From NCBI GenBank assembly GCA_016844285.1, contig JAENIS010000047.1, positions 1 to 11,126 of the forward strand: 11,126 bases of DNA. Direction: 5' to 3'. This DNA is from Dehalococcoidales bacterium (GTDB taxonomy: Bacteria; Chloroflexota; Dehalococcoidia; Dehalococcoidales; UBA2162). Position numbers and translations under genes: made by a program. Below, piece by piece: positions 5,726-11,126 of this stretch. The stretch's first letter is position 1. Every line of letters begins with the position of its first letter. A model generated the notes under the pieces. It was not told the DNA's origin, searched no databases, and saw only the letters and a program-made list of their open reading frames with translations.

Positions 5726-7162
5726 ATGACACTGGCGAAGCGGAGCCTGGTGACCATAGACGACCTGACCAATGGCGAGATTGAGGCCGTATTCTCCCTG
5801 GCTGGTGAAATGTCAGCCGCGCCAGCGCCGCATTCCAGCCTGTGCCAGGGCAAAATCATGGCCAGCCTGTTTTTCGAGCCAAGCACGAGGACACGGCTAT
5901 CCTTTGAGGCCGCCATGCACCGGCTCGGCGGTAGTGTCATTACGGTGGCTGATGGCAGTTCCACCTCTCTGTCCAAGGGGGAAAGCCTGGCGGATATGGC
6001 CAGAGTGGTCGGCAACTATGCCGATATCATTGTCATTCGCCACCCCTGGGAAGGAGCGGCCAGAGTCTTTGCTGACTACGCCGGTATCCCGGTGATAAAT
6101 GCCGGCGATGGCAGCCATGAGCACCCAACACAGACCCTGTGCGACCTCTACACGATTCAGCGGGAGCGAAAAACCATCACCGGGCTGAAGATTGCGCTAT
6201 GGGGTGATTTGAAACACGGGCGCACCATCCATTCGCTGACCTACGCCCTGGCTAGATTTGGGGCGACTATCCATTTTCGTTCCGGTCCGGGTCTGGAGCT
6301 TCCCGAGCATGTGAAGCGAAAATTATCGACCGAATACGTGGGCAGGCTGGAAAGATATGACAATGTGAACGGTACAATAGTGGGAAGCTCCTTCCCCCTT
6401 GATGCTATCTACTTAACCCCCAGCCAACCCCATCAACTGGCCAATATACCCAGTGTCAGCATCCAAATCGAGCTAAAGGGAGGAATTGACGCCCTTTATA
6501 TTACCCGGCTGCAGAAAGAAAGACTGCCCGCCACCACCGGAGGACAGGGTCAAAAAGACTACCCGGTGGTGGATAAAAAACTCCTCAAGGAAAAGGAGTT
6601 TGCCAAAACACTGGTGATGCACCCGCTACCCCGTGTTGATGAGTTGGCCCGCGAGCTGGATGCTGATGAGAGGAGCATGTACTTCAAACAAGCCGCCCTG
6701 GGCATACCAATCCGGATGGCGCTGATGACACTCTTACTGGGTACTAAAGAAATTACGATTCAAGAAGAAGGCGATGTATTTACCCGAAAAATTGACCACC
6801 CGATGTACCGGCGAGATTCCGGCCTCAAGTGCGAGAACCCGGTATGTGTCTCAAGACAGGAAACCGAAATGAAGTACATCAAACCTGAGTTCAAAATCGT
6901 CGGCGACCAGCCGTTAACCTTGAGGTGTATCTACTGCGAGCACGAAACTCAGCCGGGCTACATTGCCAGTACCGATTGGCATGAAGGAAGGCTAGACAGC
7001 AAAAAATACCACCGGGCGGATAGCCATTTGACCAGGAAAATCAAGCCGGAGAACCTGATTATTTTCGACTCGGAAAGTGAAGCTCAAGCTCGTGGCTTTA
7101 AACCCGGCTACTACTCCATGACACACCAGCCTGAGAAAGGAGCGACCGGGGAAAAAGCATGA
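5726..7162 (+). CDS. pyrB: Aspartate carbamoyltransferase fused to a PyrI-type zinc domain and an Ada-like tail
   Basis: This 478-residue protein joins carbamoyl phosphate to aspartate. The catalytic core (about 1-340) has the expected residues: STRTR (53-57), SKGE with Lys84, HPTQT (133-137), GDLKHGRT (160-167), TRLQKER (260-266) and HPLPRVDE (299-306). Bacterial PyrB is normally about 310 residues. Two things are extra. First, about 33 residues are inserted between roughly 203 and 245 in the aspartate domain. Second, after residue 340 comes C369-x4-C374 and C401-x2-C404, in sequence context (CENPVCVS, LRCIYCEHE) like the zinc domain of PyrI, but without PyrI's nucleotide-binding domain. Residues 427-464 then resemble the Ada-type metal-binding module (YHR.DSHL.RKIKPENL...) with its cysteines replaced. 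ATG is one base after pyrR; the stop overlaps pyrC by ATGA. Confidence 0.93.
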   Translation: MTLAKRSLVTIDDLTNGEIEAVFSLAGEMSAAPAPHSSLCQGKIMASLFFEPSTRTRLSFEAAMHRLGGSVITVADGSSTSLSKGESLADMARVVGNYADIIVIRHPWEGAARVFADYAGIPVINAGDGSHEHPTQTLCDLYTIQRERKTITGLKIALWGDLKHGRTIHSLTYALARFGATIHFRSGPGLELPEHVKRKLSTEYVGRLERYDNVNGTIVGSSFPLDAIYLTPSQPHQLANIPSVSIQIELKGGIDALYITRLQKERLPATTGGQGQKDYPVVDKKLLKEKEFAKTLVMHPLPRVDELARELDADERSMYFKQAALGIPIRMALMTLLLGTKEITIQEEGDVFTRKIDHPMYRRDSGLKCENPVCVSRQETEMKYIKPEFKIVGDQPLTLRCIYCEHETQPGYIASTDWHEGRLDSKKYHRADSHLTRKIKPENLIIFDSESEAQARGFKPGYYSMTHQPEKGATGEKA

Positions 7163-8499
7163 AGTCATTACTTATATTGGGCGGTCGTATCGTTGACCCC
7201 AGCCAGGGGATAGACGAAACCGGCGATTTACTCATTGCCGAAGGCAAAATCCTGGGGCTGGGGAAAAAAGAAATAGCGCCATCCCAGCCCGATGGTGATG
7301 TGCTTAACGCTCAAGGGTTAATTGTCTGTCCCGGTTTTATTGACCTCCACTGCCATCTGAGAGAGCCTGGCTTTGAGGAGAAGGAAACCATCGCCACCGG
7401 AACACGCTCGGCGGCCAGGGGGGGCTTTACCACTATCTGCTGCATGCCCAATACCAACCCACCCCTGGACAATGCCCCTGCCGTCGAATCTGTCAAAGCC
7501 AAGGCAGCGAGCCAGGGCATTGTGCGGGTGCTCCCGATTGGCTGCATCTCCAAAGGTGGCAAGGGGACAGAACTGTCCCCAATGAGTGAACTGGCTGCCG
7601 CTGGCGTGGCTGGCTATAGCGATGATGGCGAACCGGCGGCAAGCTCACGGTTGATGCGGCAGGCATTGGAAGCCAGCCGCAGGTTAAGCCTGCCCATTAT
7701 TGACCACTGTGAGGATAAAACCCTCTCGCTGGGCGGGGTCATCAACGAGGGTGCCATCTCGGCCAAACTGGGACTGCCCGGCATTCCGGCGGTGGCTGAG
7801 GAGATTATCGTCGCCCGTGACCTGCTGTTAGCCGAACTGACCGGAGGCTGGCTGCACGTTGCCCACGTCAGCACGGAAGGCTCGGTTGACCTTATCCGAC
7901 GCGCCAAAGACAAAGGTATTCATGTTACCGCCGAGGTCACTCCCCACCACCTCACCCTGACCGAGGAGATGGTCATCACCGGCGGGACCAATACCAAGGT
8001 AAATCCTCCCTTGAGGACCAAGAAAGATGTTCAAGCCCTCATCGAGGGACTGAGAGACGGTGTTATTGATATTATCTCTACCGACCACGCTCCCCATACC
8101 AAAGCCGATAAGCAGTGCGATTTTGCCCGGGCCTCTTTTGGCATCAGTGGCTTTGAAACCGCCCTGGGCAGTCTGATGAGGCTGGTGCATGATGGACAAC
8201 TGACCCTGCCGGCTCTTATCTCCAGGTTCACCGCTGCCCCAGCCCGGATTCTGGGGAAAAGATACGGCCAACTGGGCACGCTTGAGGTTGGTGCTCCGGC
8301 GGACATTACCATCTTTGACCCGGAGCGCGATTGGCTGGTGGACACTGATACCTTCGCCTCAAAAGGCAAGAATACGCCTCTGGCTGGTTTTATCCTTAAG
8401 GGCAAGATAATGGCCACCATCTACCAGGGGAAATTAGTCTATAAGGATGACTCAATCAAGCTTGAGGAGAAAACCAGCGTCGCGGCGAAATCTAAATAA
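7159..8499 (+). CDS. pyrC: Dihydroorotase, class I
   Basis: A 446-residue amidohydrolase that closes carbamoyl aspartate to dihydroorotate. Metal ligands and motifs of the class I enzyme are present: DLHCHLREPG with His64 and His66, substrate Arg68, MPNTNP (96-101), SDDG (154-157) with the bridging/metal Asp, His183 in DHCED, His236 in AHVST, and Asp309 in STDHAPH. The class I type uses Asp rather than carboxylated Lys in several bacteria, matching what is seen. Its ATG overlaps the pyrB stop (ATGA), so translation is probably coupled. The final 20 or so residues are lysine-rich and variable. A repeat element separates it from carA. Confidence 0.95.
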   Translation: MKSLLILGGRIVDPSQGIDETGDLLIAEGKILGLGKKEIAPSQPDGDVLNAQGLIVCPGFIDLHCHLREPGFEEKETIATGTRSAARGGFTTICCMPNTNPPLDNAPAVESVKAKAASQGIVRVLPIGCISKGGKGTELSPMSELAAAGVAGYSDDGEPAASSRLMRQALEASRRLSLPIIDHCEDKTLSLGGVINEGAISAKLGLPGIPAVAEEIIVARDLLLAELTGGWLHVAHVSTEGSVDLIRRAKDKGIHVTAEVTPHHLTLTEEMVITGGTNTKVNPPLRTKKDVQALIEGLRDGVIDIISTDHAPHTKADKQCDFARASFGISGFETALGSLMRLVHDGQLTLPALISRFTAAPARILGKRYGQLGTLEVGAPADITIFDPERDWLVDTDTFASKGKNTPLAGFILKGKIMATIYQGKLVYKDDSIKLEEKTSVAAKSK

Positions 8500-8511
8500 A
8501 GGGAAGCTTCG

Positions 8512-8669
8512 TTTGCTTTTGGTTAGTATGATGACAATAACCAGTATGAAGTGTCATTGCGAGACCATCCGCCGCAGGCGGAGGCGAAGCAATCTGGGTG
8601 GAGGGCTTCGCCCGCCCGGATTGCCACGTCGCTGCGCTCGCAATGACAGACTCGCCAACCAAACGTAAA
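8512..8669. repeat. MITE-like palindromic repeat, copy C, inside the pyr operon
   Basis: A 158-base element between pyrC and carA. The core (8552-8648) starts TGTCATTGCGAG and ends CTCGCAATGACA. An outer inverted pair, TTTGCTTTTGGTT from 8512 and AACCAAACGTAAA ending at 8669, gives it longer ends like those of copy B. Inside, CCGCCGCAGGCGG forms a small hairpin, followed by GCGAAGCAATC and later ATTGCCACG. The whole can fold into a long hairpin in the polycistronic RNA and may alter carA expression relative to pyrC. Two overlapping short frames here are by-products of the repeat. Confidence 0.8.
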
Positions 8670-8703
8670 TAAAACCGGGAATTAAGGGAATAGGGTTTAA
8701 GAA

Positions 8704-9843
8704 ATGACCAAAAGCGCAATATTAGTGCTGGCGGATGGCTCGGTTTATGAAGGCGATACCTTCGGGGCTGAGGTCGAGACCTATGGGGAGGTCGTTTTCA
8801 ACACCAGCATGACCGGTTACCAGGAGATGCTCACCGACCCCTCCTATGCCGGGCAGATTGTCGTGCCCACCTACCCTCTCATTGGCAACTACGGCATCAA
8901 CGAGCAGGACGTTGAATCAAACCGAATCCAGGTAAGGGGCTTTATCGTCAGGGAGAACTGCCTTGAGCCTAATCACTACCGAAGCGTCAAGACCCTCCAT
9001 CAGTACCTGACCGAAAGCGGCATACCCGGCATTTACGGCGTCGATACTCGCGCCATCACCCGCAAACTGCGTTCCTTCGGGGTAATGATGGGCATGATTA
9101 CCAGCAGCAAGACCCCCGGACAAGCTCTGGCAGAACTAAAGAAAGTGCCCGATTACGGCACGATTGATTTTGTCCGGCAGGTCAGTTGTACGGCGCCATA
9201 TCAGTGGCCGACCGAGACCACTCGCTCCAACCACCGGTGCCACATCGTTGTCCTCGATTGTGGCTTGAAGTTCAATATCCTGCGCCTGCTGGCCGGTCTG
9301 GGGTGTAGCGTCACCGCCGTGCCCGGCACCACCTCCGCCGCTGAAATCCTGGGACTGAACCCGGATGGCATCCTGCTTTCGCCGGGACCGGGCGACCCGG
9401 AACTGCTGGACGATATTGTTGCCACGATTCGGCAATTAATCGGCAAGAAGCCAATGATGGGTATCTGTCTGGGCACTCAGCTTATTGGTCGAGCCTTTGG
9501 TGCCCGCACCTTCAAACTCAAGTTCGGGCACCGGGGGGGCAATCACCCCGTCCGCGAGCTAGCCACGGGCCGAGTCCATATCACCGCCCAGAACCACGGC
9601 TATGCAGTCGACCCGGACACCCTGCGAGACGGGCTGGAAGTCAGCCATATCAACCTGAACGATGGCACGGTGGAGGGCTTGTGCCACAAGGAGCTACCCA
9701 TCTTCGCCATCCAGTATCATTCCGAAGCCTCCCCCGGCCCCCTGGACAATACCTATTTATTTGAGCAATTTTTAAAAATGGTAAAGGAGAAAGAAATTGG
9801 AAGCAAAAAAAGACGTCGAACCACTAAAGAAAGCTCTGGCTGA
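8704..9843 (+). CDS. carA: Carbamoyl phosphate synthase, small (glutaminase) subunit
   Basis: A 379-residue protein. The N-terminal half (about 1-175) is the CarA-specific domain with EVVFNTSMTGYQE (29-41), TYPLIGNYG (56-64) and GVDTRAIT (112-119). The C-terminal half is a class I glutamine amidotransferase: LLSPGPGDP (224-232), the nucleophile Cys255 in MGICLGTQL, and His339/Glu341 in QYHSEASPGP, so the triad is complete. It releases ammonia from glutamine for the CarB synthetase. ATG 8704 has only a weak purine-rich site upstream (GGG run near 8693), but is well placed for the family N-terminus. The last about 15 residues, very basic (KKRRRTTKESS), run through the start of the next gene and are not typical for CarA. 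carB is not found downstream. Confidence 0.95.
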   Translation: MTKSAILVLADGSVYEGDTFGAEVETYGEVVFNTSMTGYQEMLTDPSYAGQIVVPTYPLIGNYGINEQDVESNRIQVRGFIVRENCLEPNHYRSVKTLHQYLTESGIPGIYGVDTRAITRKLRSFGVMMGMITSSKTPGQALAELKKVPDYGTIDFVRQVSCTAPYQWPTETTRSNHRCHIVVLDCGLKFNILRLLAGLGCSVTAVPGTTSAAEILGLNPDGILLSPGPGDPELLDDIVATIRQLIGKKPMMGICLGTQLIGRAFGARTFKLKFGHRGGNHPVRELATGRVHITAQNHGYAVDPDTLRDGLEVSHINLNDGTVEGLCHKELPIFAIQYHSEASPGPLDNTYLFEQFLKMVKEKEIGSKKRRRTTKESSG

Positions 9844-10072
9844 GATTCCCGGTCTGCGGGCACTCCACTATCGCGACGGCCAGCTGGCCAACTGGGCAAC
9901 TAGAGTGTCCCGTCTGCTGGAATCCAGCTATGGTAAGGATTCCACACAATACCGGCAATTTGTGAATGCGCCCGGCGCCCCTTTTAAGATGGGGACAGAG
10001 TTCGGGATGGAGCAAAGCTATCAGCAGCGCATTGATTGCTATGAAGAGGTGCTTAAGACGCTGGTAGGTTAA
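9797..10072 (+). CDS. Small helical protein of unknown function overlapping carA
   Basis: A 91-residue hypothetical protein starting at TTG 9797, seven bases after AAAGGAGA (9783-9790), and sharing 47 bases with the end of carA in another frame. I see no transmembrane segment or signal peptide. The pattern L-x2-L-x6-L-x2-W-x6-L-x3-Y-G-x-D-S-x2-Y-x2-F (from GLRALHY to YRQFVNA, about 19-55) is reminiscent of the small N-terminal helical domain placed before effector domains (for example TIR-like nucleotide-binding proteins) in several bacterial proteins, here without an effector. That likeness is from memory and unverified. Overlap and strong ribosome site indicate coupling to carA; hicA follows 20 bases later. 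Confidence 0.6.
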   Translation: MEAKKDVEPLKKALAEIPGLRALHYRDGQLANWATRVSRLLESSYGKDSTQYRQFVNAPGAPFKMGTEFGMEQSYQQRIDCYEEVLKTLVG

Positions 10073-10092
10073 AGTCAAGGCGGAGTTTAGAA

Positions 10093-10323
10093 ATGCCACG
10101 AGTTCCTAGACTTACCGGAAAGGGCATAGAGAAAGCACTGCTGCGGGCTGGATGGTATTTGCATCACTCGCGCGGGTCTCATTTTTATTACAGGCACTCC
10201 GGGCATCCGGGGAAGCAAATTACCATCCCTATCCATTCCGGAGAGGTCATCCCGCAAAAGACTCTGCGCAGTATACTGGAACAGGCGGACTTAACCTTAG
10301 ATGAGTTTGTAAAATTCCTATAG
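10093..10323 (+). CDS. hicA: HicA family mRNA-interferase toxin
   Basis: A 76-residue HicA, typical length, with a double-stranded-RNA-binding-like fold. The catalytic His is at 30 in the RGSHFYYRH segment, and the helix-strand pattern LTGKGIEKALLRAGW...ITIPIHSGEVIPQKTLRSILEQADLTLDEF is diagnostic. HicA toxins cleave mRNA when the antitoxin is lost. ATG 10093 follows GGCGGAG at seven-base spacing. The antitoxin gene starts a few bases after its stop, in the usual toxin-first order. No degeneration is seen, so the module is probably active. Confidence 0.9.
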   Translation: MPRVPRLTGKGIEKALLRAGWYLHHSRGSHFYYRHSGHPGKQITIPIHSGEVIPQKTLRSILEQADLTLDEFVKFL

Positions 10324-10334
10324 GAGGTATGGCA

Positions 10335-10556
10335 GTGTCAAAATACACGATAATTCTAGAACCAAATTATCCAGAGAAAGGATATACGGTAAGAGTGCCT
10401 GCCCTTCCCGGCTGTATCACCTATGGGCGGACTAGAGAGGAAGCTCTAGCCAGAGCCAAGGAGGCTATTGAGGGATTTATTGAAGGGCTGGAAAAGGCCG
10501 GTGATTCAGTCCCGCAAGAGATTACCCCGGTAGAGATGGAGACAATAACTGTTTGA
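10335..10556 (+). CDS. hicB: HicB family antitoxin, short form
   Basis: A 73-residue protein with the HicB partial RNase H-like fold: YTIILEPNYPEKGYTVRVPALPGCITYGRTREEALARAKEAI. It should bind and block HicA. The start is decided by the ribosome binding site: AGGAGG (10322-10327), which overlaps the hicA stop, is seven bases from GTG 10335 but only one base from ATG 10329, which is too close; the ATG would add two residues. The protein ends soon after the fold and lacks the C-terminal ribbon-helix-helix or helix-turn-helix domain of many HicB proteins, so autoregulation of the operon through this protein is doubtful. Confidence 0.87.
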   Translation: MSKYTIILEPNYPEKGYTVRVPALPGCITYGRTREEALARAKEAIEGFIEGLEKAGDSVPQEITPVEMETITV

Positions 10557-10590
10557 CGCAGCCTCGCTGCTTGGAGATAGTAACCCTATC

Positions 10591-10679
10591 CCCTGTATCC
10601 CCTTCCCCTGCGAGGGGAAGGGGAGTGATAGAAAGAGGGGCTTCGCCCCTCTTAGACACCCGATTTGGGGATAACAGGG
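10591..10679. repeat. Compound palindromic repeat with outer arms and two inner hairpins
   Basis: CCCTGTATCCCC (10591-10602) and GGGGATAACAGGG (10667-10679) form outer inverted arms with one extra base. Inside are TCCCCTTCCCCT/AGGGGAAGGGGA (10598-10609 and 10613-10624) and AAGAGGGGC/GCCCCTCTT (10633-10641 and 10645-10653). The first 11 bases match 2218-2228 and the second hairpin matches the core of 2364-2397, so it is a dispersed family. It follows hicB without a T-run and is not a typical terminator. Confidence 0.68.
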
Positions 10680-10708
10680 AAGTTTGAAGGGGAGAGAAAT
10701 ATTATTGA

Positions 10709-10746
10709 TGTCATTGCGAGAAACATAGCGATGAAGCAGTCTCGGG
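10709..10746. repeat. Half of a MITE-like repeat, copy D
   Basis: TGTCATTGCGAG at 10709-10720 followed by a GCGATGAAGCAGTCTCGGGG segment (10729-10746, close to the GCGAAGCAATC unit of the other copies) is one end of the family described at 2034, 4850 and 8512. The matching right end is absent; the GIY-YIG gene starts just after it. It may supply the upstream signals of that gene. Confidence 0.65.
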
Positions 10747-10753
10747 GTACTGA

Positions 10754-11122
10754 GTGAATAAACAATATTACGTCTACATAATGACGAACAAGACGAATAG
10801 AGTGCTATATACCGGCGTCACCAGTGACCTGAATCGAAGGGTGTACGAGCATAAGAACAAGCTCATTGAAGGGTTCACCACCAGGTACAACGTCAATAAG
10901 CTGGTCTTCTATGAGACATGTGAACATGTAGAGGGCGCCATTGCCCGTGAAAAGCAGATTAAGGGCTGGCTCAGGAGGAGAAAGGTCGACCTCATCGAGT
11001 CGATGAATCAGGAGTGGACAGACCTGAGCTTAGACTGGACAGATTGTCATTCTGAAGGAGCAAAGCGACTGAAGAATCTAGTGCGGAGACCCTTCGCTTC
11101 GCTCAGGGTGACGGGAAAGTGA
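10754..11122 (+). CDS. Small GIY-YIG nuclease-family protein with repeat-encoded C-terminal tail
   Basis: A 122-residue protein starting at GTG 10754. Residues 5-95 form a stand-alone GIY-YIG domain: YYVYIM (5-10) and LYTGVT (18-23) are the paired strands for which the family is named, Arg28/Arg29 and the helix RVYEHK follow, and Glu66 in REKQIKGW is the metal-binding residue. Small proteins of this group are about 85-95 residues and usually end near the ...WTDLSLDW segment; here the frame continues 27 residues through a second repeat (11046-11112). The family cleaves DNA in homing and repair enzymes, but the role of small stand-alone versions is not known. The ribosome site is weak (GGGG near 10743-10746, contributed by the half repeat). 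Confidence 0.82.
   Translation: MNKQYYVYIMTNKTNRVLYTGVTSDLNRRVYEHKNKLIEGFTTRYNVNKLVFYETCEHVEGAIAREKQIKGWLRRRKVDLIESMNQEWTDLSLDWTDCHSEGAKRLKNLVRRPFASLRVTGK
11046..11112. repeat. Second-type palindromic repeat (GTCATTCTGA family)
   Basis: GTCATTCTGA near 11046 and TCAGGGTGAC at 11103-11112 are imperfect inverted ends, with AGCAAAGCGACTGAAGAATC and CTTCGCTTCGC inside, the make-up of a repeat type common in uncultured bacterial genomes and different from the GTCATTGCGAG type. It codes for the last residues of the GIY-YIG protein. Confidence 0.72.
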
Positions 11123-11126
11123 GAGT

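Noticed and set aside
2034..8669. The three GTCATTGCGAG elements considered as a CRISPR array
   Set aside because: They are kilobases apart, palindromic, of unequal size and contain no regular spacer pattern.
8447..8719. Two frames on opposite strands between pyrC and carA
   Set aside because: Both are by-products of repeat copy C, with low-complexity Arg-rich or Ser-rich products.

Overview
The window carries nucleotide-metabolism genes interrupted by a small fatty-acyl-type operon and sprinkled with short palindromic repeats. Codon use is moderately GC-rich. The gene set (hypoxanthine phosphoribosyltransferase, adenine deaminase, PyrR-controlled pyrimidine genes, split MaoC/SDR genes, many imperfect GTCATTGCGAG-type repeats) suggests an uncultured anaerobic bacterium of the Chloroflexota (Dehalococcoidia-like). 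That placement is inference from gene content and style, not from a marker gene.

Layout. 1-2009 (+): the 3' end of a hypoxanthine phosphoribosyltransferase gene followed by adenine deaminase, a purine-salvage pair. 2010-2520: a gene-free stretch made of a MITE-like repeat and several GC-rich hairpins. 2521-4747 (-): a four-gene operon, in transcription order 4-oxalocrotonate tautomerase-like protein, FAS1-like (non-catalytic-looking) hot-dog subunit, MaoC-like catalytic hot-dog subunit, and an SDR dehydrogenase. Together the last three look like the unfused parts of a multifunctional (R)-hydroxyacyl-CoA hydratase/dehydrogenase. 4748-5148: divergent intergenic region with a second MITE-like repeat, a good sigma70-type promoter, a PyrR-binding RNA hairpin and an intrinsic terminator. 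5149-9843 (+): pyrR-pyrB-pyrC-carA, the start of de novo UMP synthesis, with a third MITE-like repeat between pyrC and carA. 9797-10556 (+): a small protein overlapping the carA end and a hicA-hicB toxin-antitoxin pair. 10557-11126: further repeats and a small GIY-YIG nuclease gene whose upstream region and C-terminal codons both lie in repeats. carB is not in the window.

How the genes work together. PyrR should sense uridine nucleotides and bind the leader hairpin, favouring the terminator that sits directly against the pyrR start codon; pyrB, pyrC and carA are the downstream targets. CarA supplies ammonia from glutamine for carbamoyl phosphate, PyrB condenses this with aspartate, and PyrC closes the ring. 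The PyrB chain is unusual: it is about 478 residues and carries, after the catalytic core, a zinc domain like the C-terminal half of PyrI but no allosteric nucleotide-binding domain, followed by an Ada-like zinc-ribbon relative that has lost its cysteines.

Most notable: the PyrB fusion; the pyr attenuator whose terminator arm also carries the pyrR ribosome binding site; a repeat family with identifiable terminal inverted repeats and copies whose cores are in opposite orientation; and the GIY-YIG gene embedded in repeats.
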